64,000 nucleotides of DNA from Agrobacterium tumefaciens (GTDB taxonomy: Bacteria; Pseudomonadota; Alphaproteobacteria; Rhizobiales; Rhizobiaceae): NCBI RefSeq assembly GCF_013337285.1, contig NZ_SUPW01000002.1, forward strand, positions 682,001 to 746,000, written 5' to 3'. Position numbers and translations under genes: made by a program. Below the pieces are notes generated by a model. It saw only the letters and a program-made list of their open reading frames with translations, made no database searches and was not told the origin of the DNA. Positions within the stretch are counted from its first letter, which is position 1; the number at the start of each line of letters is the position of its first letter. Positions 9,980-19,327 of this stretch are shown one piece after another.

Positions 9980-10801
9980 ATGCCGCCTGTTTCAGAGATA
10001 ATGGCGTTTGCCGTGGCGCTTGCGGCGGCGGGTGTGGTCGCGGGGCTTCTGGCGGGGCTGTTCGGTATTGGCGGCGGCGCGGTTCTGGTGCCGGTCTTTT
10101 ACCATGTCTTCGGGCTTCTTGATGTGCCCGAGGCGGTGCGCATGCATCTTTCGCTCGGTACATCGCTTGCCATTATCGTGCCGACCTCCATCCGTTCGTT
10201 TCTGACGCATCGCCAGAAGGGCGCGGTCGATATCGACCTTCTGCGAGGCTGGATCATTGCCGTGCCGCTTGGCACCATCCTCGCATCTGTCGTGGCTGCT
10301 CACGCTTCCAGTGTCGCGCTGCGGCTGATCTTCGCCTTCATCGCGCTTGCGCTGGCCTTCCGGATGATCGTCAACCGGGCAAGCTGGCATCTCGGCTCCG
10401 ACCTGCCGCAAAATCCAACCCGGTTTGCCGTCGGCACCGGCATCGGCCTTCTCTCCGGCCTGATGGGCGTGGGTGGCGGGGTGATGAACAATACTTTCAT
10501 GACGCTTTATGGACGCACCATCCATCAGGCGGTCGCCACGTCTTCGGGTGTCGGTGTGCTGATTTCGCTGCCGGGGCTGCTGGGTTACATCTGGGCCGGC
10601 TGGGGTGATGCGGGGCTACCGCCATTTTCGACCGGCTTCATCAACTGGATCGCCGTGGTGCTTTTGATCCCCATTACGCTGCTTGTCGCGCCATATGGCG
10701 CGCGACTGGCGCATGCGCTCAGCAAAAAGCAGCTGGAGCGGGCCTTCGGGGTATTTCTGGTCTTCGTCGCGGCGCAGTTTTTCTACAGCGTCTACGGCTG
10801 A
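9980..10801 (+). CDS. TauE/SafE family sulfite/anion exporter permease
   Basis: 273 residues with about eight hydrophobic segments. The family hallmark, a repeated Gly-rich segment at the start of each half, is present: [15 protein letters not shown] in the N half and [17 protein letters not shown] in the C half. Family members export sulfite or other small sulfonates and organic anions; the substrate here is unknown. The ATG at 9980 directly follows an in-frame TTG at 9977. It is a single gene with no sulfur gene next to it. Confidence 0.88.
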   Translation: MPPVSEIMAFAVALAAAGVVAGLLAGLFGIGGGAVLVPVFYHVFGLLDVPEAVRMHLSLGTSLAIIVPTSIRSFLTHRQKGAVDIDLLRGWIIAVPLGTILASVVAAHASSVALRLIFAFIALALAFRMIVNRASWHLGSDLPQNPTRFAVGTGIGLLSGLMGVGGGVMNNTFMTLYGRTIHQAVATSSGVGVLISLPGLLGYIWAGWGDAGLPPFSTGFINWIAVVLLIPITLLVAPYGARLAHALSKKQLERAFGVFLVFVAAQFFYSVYG

Positions 10802-10905
10802 TTTTCCCTGATCGCCGAACGCAGTGTTCAGCCCGCCGGGCTGGCATTTGCGCCTCCCACGGCCTATATGGCGTGCATCTTACTCGGTTTTTCGAAAGAT
10901 TCGCG

Positions 10906-11832
10906 ATGAATGCCATTGTTTCGATACGGAATCTGACCAAATCCTACGCAAATGGCTTTCAGGCGCTCAAAGGCGTCAGCCTCGATATCAGAGAGGGGGA
11001 AATCCTCGCTCTTCTGGGTCCAAACGGTGCCGGAAAAACAACGCTGATCTCCATCGTTTGTGGTCTCGTTAATCCGGGAGAAGGTTCCGTTTTCGTTGGC
11101 GGGCATGATGTGGTGAAGGATTTTCGCCAGACCCGCGCCCTGATCGGCCTCGTGCCGCAGGAGCTGACGACGGATATGTTCGAGACCGTATGGAACACGG
11201 TAAGCTTCTCGCGCGGCCTGCACGGGCAAAAGAAGAACCCGCAACTGATCGAAAGCGTTCTGAGGTCCCTGTCCTTGTGGGACAAGAAGGACAACATGCT
11301 GCGGGAGCTTTCCGGCGGTATGAAACGGCGCGTGCTGATCGCCAAGGCGCTTGCGCATGAGCCGAAGGTACTGTTCCTCGACGAGCCGACCGCCGGCGTG
11401 GACGTGACCCTGCGCCGCGACATGTGGAATGTCGTTTCCGAGCTGTGCACCAAGGGCGTCACCATCATTTTGACCACGCACTACATCGAGGAAGCGGAAG
11501 AAATCGCCGACCGCGTTGGCGTCATCAATGGCGGCGAATTGCTGTTGGTGGAAGAGAAAACAGCGCTGATGAAGAAGCTCGGCCGCAAGCAGCTTTTCCT
11601 CGAGCTTGCGCAGCCGGTGGAGCAACTGCCTGATAGCCTTGCATCTTTCGGTCTGACGCTTTCGGATGATCGTTGTACGCTCACCTATGAAATCGAGGAC
11701 AATGGCGAGCAGGGACGCATCGCCGATCTTCTGGGCGCTCTTTCCGCCGCCAACATCCATTTCAAGGATATTTCCACGCGGCAGAGTTCGCTTGAGGATA
11801 TCTTCGTTTCGCTGGTGGGAGGCCAGAAATGA
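10906..11832 (+). CDS. ABC exporter ATP-binding subunit (YadG/NodI/DrrA type)
   Basis: 308 residues. Walker [10 protein letters not shown] near residue 40, signature LSGGMKRRV, Walker [13 protein letters not shown] and the switch histidine ([10 protein letters not shown]) are all present, so the ATPase should be active. The C-terminal arm of about 90 residues is typical of ABC-2 exporters. The ATG at 10906 starts at [10 protein letters not shown]; an upstream TTG or ATG at 10873 is in frame but less likely. It overlaps the permease gene by four bases (ATGA), which implies a two-gene unit. Closest in pattern to E. coli YadGH and rhizobial NodIJ. The cargo is unknown. Confidence 0.9.
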   Translation: MNAIVSIRNLTKSYANGFQALKGVSLDIREGEILALLGPNGAGKTTLISIVCGLVNPGEGSVFVGGHDVVKDFRQTRALIGLVPQELTTDMFETVWNTVSFSRGLHGQKKNPQLIESVLRSLSLWDKKDNMLRELSGGMKRRVLIAKALAHEPKVLFLDEPTAGVDVTLRRDMWNVVSELCTKGVTIILTTHYIEEAEEIADRVGVINGGELLLVEEKTALMKKLGRKQLFLELAQPVEQLPDSLASFGLTLSDDRCTLTYEIEDNGEQGRIADLLGALSAANIHFKDISTRQSSLEDIFVSLVGGQK

Positions 11833-12590
11833 ATTTCGAAGCCATCAAGTCCATCTATCTGTTCGAAATGGCACGCACGCGGCGCACACTGCTGCAGAGC
11901 GTGATTTCGCCGGTCATCTCAACATCGCTTTATTTCATTGTGTTCGGAACCGCGATCGGTTCGCGGATTCAGGAGGTTGGCGGGGTTTCCTATGGCGCTT
12001 TCATAACACCCGGCCTGATCATGCTGACGCTGTTGACCCAATGTATCAGCAACGGCTCCTTCGGCATCTATTTCCCGAAATTCACCGGAACGGTCTATGA
12101 GATATTGTCCGCGCCCGTCTCGATGACGGAAATTGTCGCCGGTTATGTCGGGGCGGCGGCGACCAAGGGGCTGATGATCGGCACGATCATCCTGATAACG
12201 GCCACCTTCTTCGTGGATATCCACATTGCTCATCCGTTCATGATGGTGCTGTTCTTCGTGCTGACGGCCATCAGTTTCAGCCTGTTCGGCTTCATCATCG
12301 GCATCTGGGCGACGAATTTCGAGCAGCTGAACCTCATTCCCATGCTGGTGGTGCCGCCGCTGACGTTCCTTGGTGGCAGCTTCTATTCCATCGACATGCT
12401 GCCGCCCTTCTGGCAGACGGTCAGCCACTTCAATCCGGTGCTGTACCTCATCAGCGGTTTCCGCTGGAGCTTCTTCGAGATCGCCGACGTCAATCCGGTG
12501 ATCAGCCTTGCGATGATCACGCTGTTTCTGGCGGTTTGCCTCGGTGTTGTCGCCTGGATGTTCAAGACGGGTTACCGGCTGCGCAACTGA
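11829..12590 (+). CDS. ABC-2 type exporter permease (YadH/NodJ type)
   Basis: 253 residues, six predicted membrane segments and the ABC-2 family signature near the C terminus ([17 protein letters not shown]). It is the membrane partner of the preceding ATPase, with which it overlaps by four bases. NodJ exports lipo-chitooligosaccharides, and YadH and relatives have unknown cargo, so no substrate is assigned. No nod genes are in the window. A palindromic repeat follows 15 bases after the stop. Confidence 0.9.
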   Translation: MNFEAIKSIYLFEMARTRRTLLQSVISPVISTSLYFIVFGTAIGSRIQEVGGVSYGAFITPGLIMLTLLTQCISNGSFGIYFPKFTGTVYEILSAPVSMTEIVAGYVGAAATKGLMIGTIILITATFFVDIHIAHPFMMVLFFVLTAISFSLFGFIIGIWATNFEQLNLIPMLVVPPLTFLGGSFYSIDMLPPFWQTVSHFNPVLYLISGFRWSFFEIADVNPVISLAMITLFLAVCLGVVAWMFKTGYRLRN

Positions 12591-12605
12591 CGGCATCGGC
12601 TTTCC

Positions 12606-12724
12606 CCCTCATTCCTGTGCTCGTCACAGGAATCCAGCCGACGCGCGTCTGCGCGGCGGGAAGAACCCTTCCAGCCCAAGGACTTGGGCTGGCTGGATCC
12701 CCGTGACGAGCACAGGGATGAGGG
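12606..12724. repeat. Long palindromic intergenic repeat, family B copy 1
   Basis: About 119 bases forming one imperfect inverted repeat: CCCTCATTCCTGTGCTCGTC at the left end pairs with GACGAGCACAGGGATGAGGG at the right end, and internal stems include CCAGCCCAAGgaCTTGGGCTGG. It sits between convergent genes. A diverged partial copy lies at about 18088-18182. Confidence 0.75.
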
Positions 12725-12756
12725 AAGGTTGCTCAGCACCCATTCCCAGACAAGTC

Positions 12757-13542
12757 TTACGACATGATCAATCCGCCGTCGACATTGATCGTCTGGCCGG
12801 TGATGTAAGCGGCATCGTCGGAGGCCAGAAACGCCACCAGTGCGGCGACTTCGGCGGGCGTTCCGGCGCGACGCATGGGGATGTTGCGCACCCATTCGGC
12901 CATCAACTCGCCGGGCTTGTATTCGCCGAGCATCTGGCCCCAGACGCGGTCATTATAGTCCCACATTTCGGTATGGATGATGCCGGGGCAAATGGCGTTG
13001 ACGGTGATGCCCTCAGGCGCCAGTTCCTTGGCGAGACTTTGCGTCAGGCCGATGACGCCGAATTTCGATGCGGCATAATGCGGGGTGTAGATGAAACCCT
13101 GTCGCGCCTGGCCGGAGGCGGTATTGACGAGGCGGCCCTTGGTGCCGCTTTCGCGGAAGCGGCGGATCGCCTCCTGGCAGCAGAGGAACGCTCCCTTGGT
13201 GTTGACGTCTAGATTGAAATCCCACTGTTCCTGCGTCAGATCCTCGATCTTTGAGATGGTAATGACGCCGGCGTTCTGGACGGAGATGGAAAGCGCGCCG
13301 ATCGCGTCTTCCGCAGCGCCATAGGCGTCGCGCACCGCTGCGGCATCGCGGACATCGAGGATGACGCCATGGGTGGCTGCGCCGGTTTCGTCCGCCAGTT
13401 TTTTGGCGGCGTCATGCGTGTCCTTGTCGACAGAGGCGATGGCGACTTTCGCGCCTTCCTCGGCAAAACGGCGGGCGATGCCGTAACCGATGCCCTTGTT
13501 GCCTCCGGTCACGAATACGGATTGACCTTCAAAGCGCCTCAT
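12757..13542 (-). CDS. SDR family NAD(P)-dependent dehydrogenase, last gene of the left catabolic arm
   Basis: 261 residues, classical short-chain dehydrogenase. Cofactor motif TGGNKGIG at 12-19, NAG at 90-92, catalytic Ser143, Tyr156 and Lys160 (YAASK), and the C-terminal TGQTINVDGGLIMS. It starts after GGAGGAG and lies 24 bases downstream of the SorC regulator, in the same direction as the kinase and transketolase genes. In that context it most likely oxidises a polyol to a ketose or reduces the reverse. The substrate is not determinable. It resembles sugar-alcohol and acetoin-type SDRs. Confidence 0.85.
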   Translation of the reverse strand: MRRFEGQSVFVTGGNKGIGYGIARRFAEEGAKVAIASVDKDTHDAAKKLADETGAATHGVILDVRDAAAVRDAYGAAEDAIGALSISVQNAGVITISKIEDLTQEQWDFNLDVNTKGAFLCCQEAIRRFRESGTKGRLVNTASGQARQGFIYTPHYAASKFGVIGLTQSLAKELAPEGITVNAICPGIIHTEMWDYNDRVWGQMLGEYKPGELMAEWVRNIPMRRAGTPAEVAALVAFLASDDAAYITGQTINVDGGLIMS

Positions 13543-13566
13543 GTCTCCTCCTTTATGGGATTTTGG

Positions 13567-14526
13567 CTATGTTTGCGTGCCGACCAGTCGTTCGGCGGTG
13601 AATTTATCAGTGACGAGCACGTCGATCACGCCGGTTCGCAAGGCACCGGCAATCGCCTCGGTCTTTTTCGAACCGCCGGCCAGCGCAATGACGCGGTCGA
13701 CATTGGAGAGGTTTTCCAGCGGCAGGCCGATGACTCGGTCGTCGAGCGGCGTCTTTACCGGCTTGCCGTCCTTGTCGAAGAAGCGTAGCGAGATGTCGCC
13801 AACGGCACCTGCCTGCGCGAGATCGGCGAGTTCCTTGGCGGAAAAGATGTTGCCGGAGCGGGCCAGAAGCTCCGACGGTTCGACCGCGCCGACGCCGACA
13901 ATGGCGAGCGTGATCGACCCGAAGAGATCGATGGTTTCGCGCACGAAGGGATCGGCGAGCATCAAGAGCTTGGCTTCGCGCGAGGTGGCGACGCCCGGCA
14001 CGGGCAGCAGCTTCGGTTCGGCCTCCGTCAGCCGCGCCAGCCGCGTGGTGATCTGGGTCGCATGCGTCTGCACGGAAGGATCGCCCATGCCGCCCAGCGT
14101 CTGGACGATATAACGCGCCTTGGCGCCCTTCAGCGGGTGGATATTTTCCACCATCTTGAAGATCGTCTGGCTCCAGCTGGAGACACCGATGATCTCGTTC
14201 TGCGACAGCGTCACCTCGAGGAAATGCGCCGCCGCTTCGCCGATGCGGGCCATGATCGCGCCGTCGCGATCTTCGCTGCAATCGACGACGATGGCTTCCG
14301 GCAGGTCGAAACGGTCGCGCAACTGGGTTTCCAGATCGCTATAGGTGCCGGGCGGCGGAATGATGCTGGTGCGGACAATGCCTTCCGCTTCGGCACGCTT
14401 CAACATGCGCGAGACGGTGGCCTGCGACAGGTTGAGATGCTGCGCAATTTCCGCCTGTCGACGGTGTTCGCTGAAATACATCTGCGCCACGCGGGATATC
14501 ATTCGAAGTTCGTTGATCCTGCCCAT
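13567..14526 (-). CDS. SorC/DeoR-type sugar-responsive transcriptional regulator
   Basis: 319 residues. N-terminal helix-turn-helix at about 20-50 (AEIAQHLNLSQATVSRMLKR), followed by a SorC-type sugar-binding domain of the NagB/ribose-5-P-isomerase-like fold, with the GVSSWSQTIFKMVENI and VIALAGGSKKTEAIAGALRTG segments that hold the phospho-sugar pocket. It lies inside the left arm between the kinase and the SDR. SorC members often respond to a phosphorylated intermediate of the pathway they control. A perfect palindrome overlaps its upstream intercistronic region, and two similar sequences lie in the divergent promoter region, so it is the probable regulator of both arms. Confidence 0.88.
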   Translation of the reverse strand: MGRINELRMISRVAQMYFSEHRRQAEIAQHLNLSQATVSRMLKRAEAEGIVRTSIIPPPGTYSDLETQLRDRFDLPEAIVVDCSEDRDGAIMARIGEAAAHFLEVTLSQNEIIGVSSWSQTIFKMVENIHPLKGAKARYIVQTLGGMGDPSVQTHATQITTRLARLTEAEPKLLPVPGVATSREAKLLMLADPFVRETIDLFGSITLAIVGVGAVEPSELLARSGNIFSAKELADLAQAGAVGDISLRFFDKDGKPVKTPLDDRVIGLPLENLSNVDRVIALAGGSKKTEAIAGALRTGVIDVLVTDKFTAERLVGTQT

Positions 14527-14536
14527 AAGCCCTCCA

Positions 14537-14556
14537 TGGTGAATTTTTATTCACCA
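14537..14556. promoter_or_regulatory. Palindromic operator-like site or intercistronic hairpin before the SorC gene
   Basis: TGGTGAAT-TTTT-ATTCACCA, perfect 8-bp arms with a 4-base centre. It overlaps the kinase stop codon and lies just before the SorC ribosome binding site. The core TGAATTTTTATTCA matches sites at 17930 and 18292 in the divergent promoter region. Confidence 0.55.
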
Positions 14557-16016
14557 TTACCCGAGGTTACGGGCAAGGTCGAGCGGGCAATCGCGTCGCG
14601 CCAGACGCCGAGCCGCTGGCTGCCATCGACGGTCGAAGGCGCAATGGCATTGCCCTGACTGTTCAGCGCGGCGATGGCGTCGAGATCGCTCCAGAGTCCG
14701 AGAGCAAGGCCGGCAAGATAGGCAGCGCCAAGCGCGGAAGCTTCCGGCGCATCGCGCTGGATGACGGTGTGTTGCAGCATATCGGCGACGCATTGCATCA
14801 GGAAGCGGTTCTGGCTTGGCCCGCCATCCACGAACAGCCGTCCAAAGCCGGAAGGCGATTGTGCGCGCATGGCGGCAAAGACGTCATGGACCTGAAAGGC
14901 GATGGAATCGGTGACGGCGCGGGCCATCTGGGCGCGGCTGGTGCTGAAATTGATTTGCGAAAACAATGCGCGGGCATTCGTGTCCCAATACGGCGCGCCA
15001 AGGCCGACAAAGGCCGGCACGAAACCCGGACCTTGCGGTTCGGCCGTGGCGGCCAGTTCCACGAGTGCAGCGACATCGGGCAGGCCGAGGATATCCGCCA
15101 TCCACGGCAGCGAGGCGGCCGAGACGAGAATATTGCCTTCGAAAGCGAAAGTCGGCTTGCCGCCCAGCCGCCAGGCAACTGTCGTGGTAATGCCGCGTTG
15201 CGGCGCGATGAAATGCGGCAGCGTCGTCATGACCGAGGAGCCGGTGCCGAAGGTCACCTTGCCGTCGCCGGGGTTGAAAGCGCCGTGGCCGAAGAGAGCG
15301 GCGTGGCTGTCGCCGATGGCGGCGAGGATCGGCGTGCCGTCCTTGATGCCGGGAACGCCTGATGTCACGCCGAAATCACCGCTGCTGTCGCGTAAGTGCG
15401 GCAGCGCGTTGATGTCGATGCCGAACAGGTCGCAAAGCTCGTCGCTCCAGACCTGCCGGTTGAGATCCAGCACCTGGCTGCGGGCGGCATTGGAAGCATC
15501 GCAGGCATGCACCTTGCCGCCCGTGAAGCAATGGATCAGCCAGCTGTCGATGGTGCCGAGGCGAAGTTTGCGGCCCTTCGGCGCGCGCTCCAGCAGCCAG
15601 CGCATTTTCGCGCCGGGAAACATCGGGTCGATGGGCAGGCCGGTCAGCGCCATGACGTGCTCGGAATGGCCCTTTTCGATCAGGTCTGCGCAGTCCTGCG
15701 CCGTGCGGCGGCATTGCCAGCTCAAAACCGGGCCGAGCGGTTCGCCGGTTTCACCGTCCCAGATGGTCACCGATTCGCGCTGGTTGGAAATGGCGATGGC
15801 TTCGATGCTGATGTCGGAGGGTGCTGCCGCAAGGCAGGCGGAAATCGCTTCGCGCACCGAGGCCCAGATGCGGTTCGGCTCCTGTTCCACCCAGCCGGGC
15901 TGTGGATAGGTAATGCCAACCGGCGATGAACCGCGCGCCAGTAACTCTCCGGTTTCCGAAACGAGAATGGCCTTGGAATTGGTGGTGCCCTGATCGATGG
16001 ACAGAATAGCGCGCAT
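14547..16016 (-). CDS. FGGY family carbohydrate kinase (glycerol kinase-like)
   Basis: 489 residues, the usual length of FGGY kinases. The ATP-binding start motif is DQGTTNSKAI, followed by PQPGWVEQEP, the AIAISNQRESVTIWD segment, the GLPIDPMFPGAKMRWLLE region and the C-terminal GGPSQNRFLMQ adenine pocket. Similarity is closest in pattern to glycerol kinase and to ketose kinases of the same clade. With a dehydrogenase and a transketolase as neighbours, phosphorylation of a ketose is more likely than of glycerol. Start at 16016 is chosen from the family N terminus (MRAILSIDQ); a longer in-frame start at 16115 has no family support. A hairpin separates it from the transketolase half upstream. 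Confidence 0.87.
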   Translation of the reverse strand: MRAILSIDQGTTNSKAILVSETGELLARGSSPVGITYPQPGWVEQEPNRIWASVREAISACLAAAPSDISIEAIAISNQRESVTIWDGETGEPLGPVLSWQCRRTAQDCADLIEKGHSEHVMALTGLPIDPMFPGAKMRWLLERAPKGRKLRLGTIDSWLIHCFTGGKVHACDASNAARSQVLDLNRQVWSDELCDLFGIDINALPHLRDSSGDFGVTSGVPGIKDGTPILAAIGDSHAALFGHGAFNPGDGKVTFGTGSSVMTTLPHFIAPQRGITTTVAWRLGGKPTFAFEGNILVSAASLPWMADILGLPDVAALVELAATAEPQGPGFVPAFVGLGAPYWDTNARALFSQINFSTSRAQMARAVTDSIAFQVHDVFAAMRAQSPSGFGRLFVDGGPSQNRFLMQCVADMLQHTVIQRDAPEASALGAAYLAGLALGLWSDLDAIAALNSQGNAIAPSTVDGSQRLGVWRDAIARSTLPVTSGNGE

Positions 16017-16093
16017 CACTGTGTTCTCTCGTCTGCGGCGGTCATTTTCACACGGGCCTCTTCGTTTAAGAAGGTGCCCGCGTCCTAAAAGAA

Positions 16094-16123
16094 GTCGCCG
16101 CGCATCCGAAGACACGCGACGAC
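16094..16123 (-). promoter_or_regulatory. Intercistronic hairpin between transketolase and kinase genes
   Basis: On the minus strand, GTCGTCGCGTG and the complement-like GCGCGGCGAC form a strong GC-rich stem with a UUCG-type loop, followed by TTCTTTTAGG. It sits in the 123-base gap between the two genes and could act as a partial terminator or RNA stabiliser that sets the ratio of the gene products. Confidence 0.4.
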
Positions 16124-16139
16124 CCCCTGGGAGGAGACT

Positions 16140-17099
16140 TTATTTTCTCTTGATCAGCACTTGGGCCGCATCCGCAATGGCTTCAGGGGCCATGCCGAAT
16201 TGATCCAGCAGCCATTCCGCCGAGCCGGTATGGGCAAAGACGCCGGGAACGCCAAGGCGTTTCATCGGCACAGGAGCCTGATCGACCACGACTTCGGCGA
16301 TGGCCGAACCGAGGCCGCCGAAGATCGAATGTTCTTCAGCCGTCAGGATTGCACCGGTTTCGTTCGCCGCCGCGACGATGGCCGCTTCGTCGATGGGGCG
16401 AACGGTCGCCATGTTCAGCACGCGGGCTTTGATGCCGCGGCTGGCGAGAATATCGGCGGCCTTGACGATGCGGTGGGTCAGCGTGCCGTTGGCGATCAGC
16501 GTCAGGTCGGAGCCTTCACGCAGCAGATTGGCGCGGCCGAGTTCGAAGACGTGGCCTTCGGGTAGAAGATCCGGCACGCCGACGCGCGACAGGCGCAGGA
16601 AGCAGGGGCCGGCATATTCCGCCGCCCATTTGACGGCGGCTGCGGTTTCGATGCGGTCGCATGGGGCGATAACGGGCAGGTTCGGCAGAACGCGGGTCCA
16701 GGCGAAATCCTCGATGGAGTGATGTGTCGGTCCCAGCTCGCCATAGGCCATGCCGGAGGATATGCCGATCAGCTTCACATTGGCGTTGGAATAGGCAAGG
16801 TCAGCCTTGATCTGCTCCAGCGCGCGGCCGGTGAGGAAGCAGGATGCGCCGCAGACGAAGGGCAGTTGGCCGCCATTGGCAAGGCCTGCGCCGACGCCGA
16901 CCATGTTTTGTTCGGCGATGCCGACATTGATCAGGCGCTCGGGGAATTTCGACTTGAAGCCGCCAAGCTTCGAGGAACCGACCGAATCGTTGCAGACGGC
17001 GACGACCTTGTCATTGTTGGCGGCCAGCGCCTCCAGCGTTTCGGCGAAGGCGTCGCGGCAGTCATAAAGTTTGGCGGCGGTTACGGGCGCGTTCATCAC
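16140..17099 (-). CDS. Transketolase C-terminal half (split enzyme, subunit B)
   Basis: 319 residues. It covers the pyrimidine-binding and C-terminal domains of transketolase. NVGIAEQNMVGVGAGLA holds the glutamate that activates the thiamine ring, followed by FLTGRALEQI and the HSIEDFAW substrate region. It begins four bases before the stop of the N-terminal half, so the pair is coupled and the proteins should form a heteromer. Split transketolases are known in archaea and in bacterial pathways such as apulose-4-phosphate cleavage (AptA/AptB). A pentose- or tetrose-specific role is inferred here because a full-length housekeeping TktA is expected elsewhere. Confidence 0.87.
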   Translation of the reverse strand: MMNAPVTAAKLYDCRDAFAETLEALAANNDKVVAVCNDSVGSSKLGGFKSKFPERLINVGIAEQNMVGVGAGLANGGQLPFVCGASCFLTGRALEQIKADLAYSNANVKLIGISSGMAYGELGPTHHSIEDFAWTRVLPNLPVIAPCDRIETAAAVKWAAEYAGPCFLRLSRVGVPDLLPEGHVFELGRANLLREGSDLTLIANGTLTHRIVKAADILASRGIKARVLNMATVRPIDEAAIVAAANETGAILTAEEHSIFGGLGSAIAEVVVDQAPVPMKRLGVPGVFAHTGSAEWLLDQFGMAPEAIADAAQVLIKRK

Positions 17100-17905
17100 A
17101 ATGCCTCCGAAAGTTCTTTGACGGCAATTTCATACTGTTCCTTGCTCGGAACCTTGTGGTGCCAGTCGACACGGTCCTGCATGAAGGAAATACCGTGGCC
17201 TTTATTGGTGTGGGCGACGATGCAATGCGGCCGGGTGCCGCGATGCTCCAGTGCGGACACGACTTCCGCCATGGCGTTGCCGTTGATTTCGCTGACTTCC
17301 CAGCCGAAAGCCTCGATCTTGGGGCGAAGCGGTGCGACATCGTTGGTGTCGGCAATGGCCGCACCCTGCTGAAAGCGATTGTGATCGATGATCAGCGTCA
17401 GATTGTTCAGGCCGAATTGCGCGGCGGACATAATGGCTTCCCAGTTGGAGCCTTCCTGCATCTCGCCGTCGCCGGTCATCACATAGGTATGGTAGTCCGC
17501 ACCCGAAAGCTTGGCTGCCGTGGCCATGCCGACGGCAACCGGCAACCCGTGGCCGAGCGGGCCGGTATTGGTTTCCACGCCCGGCACCTTGTTACAGTTC
17601 GGATGGCCGTTGAGGCGGGAATTCGGCTTGAGGAACGTCGAGATTTCCTCTTCCGGAATGAAACCGCGCTTGGCCAGCGTCACATAAAGCGCGCAGGCCG
17701 TGTGGCCCTTCGACAGCACGAAACGGTCGCGGGCAGGGTTCTTCGGATCATCCGGCCAGATGCGCAATACGCGGAAATAAAGGGCGGTCATGATGTCGAT
17801 AGCCGACAATTCGCCGCCGATATGGCCGGCGCCCGCTTCGAAAACAGCCTGCAGGTCGCGCAGGCGGATCTGGCGCGCAATGCGCTCTAGCTCTGTGGGC
17901 TGCAT
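17096..17905 (-). CDS. Transketolase N-terminal half (split enzyme, subunit A)
   Basis: 269 residues, thiamine-diphosphate pyrophosphate-binding domain. The GHTACALY and NTGPLGHGL motifs, and GDGEMQEGSNWEA followed by NNLTLIIDHN (the GDG...N metal and diphosphate motif), are intact. Start at 17905 (MQPTELERIARQ) is preceded by AGAGG; a longer in-frame start at 17980 adds an unrelated tail. It is the first gene of the left arm, facing the importer arm across a 440-base region that holds the likely promoters. Together with the next gene it makes one complete transketolase. Confidence 0.87.
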   Translation of the reverse strand: MQPTELERIARQIRLRDLQAVFEAGAGHIGGELSAIDIMTALYFRVLRIWPDDPKNPARDRFVLSKGHTACALYVTLAKRGFIPEEEISTFLKPNSRLNGHPNCNKVPGVETNTGPLGHGLPVAVGMATAAKLSGADYHTYVMTGDGEMQEGSNWEAIMSAAQFGLNNLTLIIDHNRFQQGAAIADTNDVAPLRPKIEAFGWEVSEINGNAMAEVVSALEHRGTRPHCIVAHTNKGHGISFMQDRVDWHHKVPSKEQYEIAVKELSEAL

Positions 17906-17929
17906 GGGATCCTCTTCAAAACATGCGTG

Positions 17930-17943
17930 TGAATATTTATACA
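17930..17943. promoter_or_regulatory. Operator-like motif upstream of the left arm
   Basis: TGAATATTTATACA, an imperfect inverted repeat 25 bases from the transketolase start. It matches TGAATTTTTATTCA at 14540-14553 at 12 of 14 positions. A looser relative, TGTTTATATAATTGCA, follows at 17946-17961, which may reflect the double sites that tetrameric SorC proteins use. Confidence 0.45.
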
Positions 17944-18087
17944 GCTGTTTATATAATTGCAGACTTGGCGTTTCTGTCAAGATGCAATTATGGATTCTCG
18001 TGTTTCAGCCCACGTCATTCCTTCCCGACGCGAGGCATGATTTCATGGCGGCGAGCCTCGCGGCGGCCTCGTTCCTGTACTGGTCAA

Positions 18088-18182
18088 AGGAATTCGGCCA
18101 GCTCAAGCCCTTGGGTTGGAAGGTCTATTTTCGCCGTGCACACCCGCACAGGCTGGATTCTTGTGGCAGGCACAGCAATGGG
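18088..18182. repeat. Decayed copy of the family B palindromic repeat
   Basis: The segment CAAGCCCTTGGGTTGGAAGG and, further right, AGGCTGGATTCTTGTGGCAG align with the complement of the 12606-12724 element (CAAGTCCTTGGGCTGGAAGG and CGGCTGGATTCCTGTGACGA). The left arm is degraded. Confidence 0.6.
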
Positions 18183-18291
18183 GTCGGCAAGCGCCAGTCT
18201 CAAGCCGCCGTGTCTTCCGCCGTGGTCCATCCCGCTATCCAAGCCTATTGACAAGCTTCTCCTAACTGGCTTATGCATGTTTCACCGATGA

Positions 18292-18305
18292 TGAATAATT
18301 ATTCT
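18292..18305. promoter_or_regulatory. Operator-like motif upstream of the importer arm
   Basis: TGAATAATTATTCT, whose core GAATAATTATTC is a perfect 12-bp palindrome, 42 bases before the permease start. It is the third copy of the motif seen at 14540 and 17930. Confidence 0.5.
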
Positions 18306-18346
18306 AATCGGTTTAAAAAATACAAGACAGTCACTCGGGAGGAGCC

Positions 18347-19327
18347 ATGTCCGCGCTTGAACGCAATGAGGGGGTCACGCACACCAGAAGCCCGCTTGCC
18401 TGGTTAAGCGGTGCGACCGGACCTCTTTTGGGCCTGTTGCTGCTGTGTGTGTTCCTCACCTTCACCAGCGAAAACTTCCTGTCGCTTCGAAACGGCCTGA
18501 ACATTCTCGACCAGATCACGGTTCTCGGCATCATGGCCGTCGGCATGACCTTCGTCATTCTGCTCGGCGGCATCGATTTGTCTGTCGGTTCGGTTCTGGC
18601 GTTGTCGATGATGATCATGGGCTGGACGGCCAATGTGGCCGGCATGCCCATGGGCATGGCCATCGTGCTGGCGCTGATCGCCTCTGCCGCCTGCGGTCTT
18701 GTGGTCGGTATTCTCGTGACCGCCTTCCGGGTTCCGGCCTTCATCGCCACGCTTGCGATGATGTCGGTGGCGCGCGGTCTTGCCAATATGATCACGGACG
18801 GCCAGCAGATCGTCGGTTTCCCCGACTGGTTCATGATGCTGGCGATTGACCGTCATTTCGGCGTGCTGACGGCCACCGTGTTGCTGATGCTGGTCGTGGT
18901 GCTGGTGACCTGGCTTTTCCTGCGCTTCCGCTCCGAAGGCCGTACCGTTTATGCGGTGGGCGGCAATCCGGAAGTGGCGCGTCTTGCCGGCATCAACGTG
19001 CCGCTGGTGACGATCTGCGTTTATGTCGCCTGTGCGGTTCTTGCGGGTCTTGCCGGCATCGTGCTCGCCGCGCGTCTCGACTCGGTGCAGCCCTCCAGCG
19101 GTTTCGGTTACGAGCTGGATACGATCGCGGCCGTGGTCATCGGCGGAACCTCGCTTTCGGGCGGTGCGGGCGGCATTGGCGGAACGCTGATCGGCGTGCT
19201 GATCATTGGCGTGCTGCGCAACGGCCTCAATCTTCTCAACGTTTCTCCCTTTTTGCAGCAGGTCATCATCGGTGTCGTCATCGTGCTGGCCGTGGGCGCT
19301 GAAACGCTGCGCCGCCGCAGAAGCTGA
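18347..19327 (+). CDS. Ribose-type sugar ABC importer permease
   Basis: 326 residues, RbsC/XylH-type permease with about nine to ten membrane segments. ITVLGIMAVGMTFVILLGGI followed by DLSVGSVLAL, and GRTVYAVGGNPEVARLAGI are signature segments of the family. It begins after GGGAGGAG and is the first gene of the right arm. It would form the homodimeric channel of a carbohydrate-uptake-2 type importer together with the next two genes. The substrate is inferred to be a pentose, tetritol, or polyol from the linked catabolic genes, not from the sequence itself. Confidence 0.92.
   Translation: MSALERNEGVTHTRSPLAWLSGATGPLLGLLLLCVFLTFTSENFLSLRNGLNILDQITVLGIMAVGMTFVILLGGIDLSVGSVLALSMMIMGWTANVAGMPMGMAIVLALIASAACGLVVGILVTAFRVPAFIATLAMMSVARGLANMITDGQQIVGFPDWFMMLAIDRHFGVLTATVLLMLVVVLVTWLFLRFRSEGRTVYAVGGNPEVARLAGINVPLVTICVYVACAVLAGLAGIVLAARLDSVQPSSGFGYELDTIAAVVIGGTSLSGGAGGIGGTLIGVLIIGVLRNGLNLLNVSPFLQQVIIGVVIVLAVGAETLRRRRS

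Larger units (their letters stand above)
17906..18346. promoter_or_regulatory. Divergent control region of the catabolic island
   Basis: No gene in these 441 bases. Both ends are A+T-rich and carry operator-like sequences (17930-17943 and 18292-18305), and the middle holds a decayed family B repeat. The right end has TACAAGACAGTCACTC and GGGAGGAG before the permease ATG. Confidence 0.6.
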
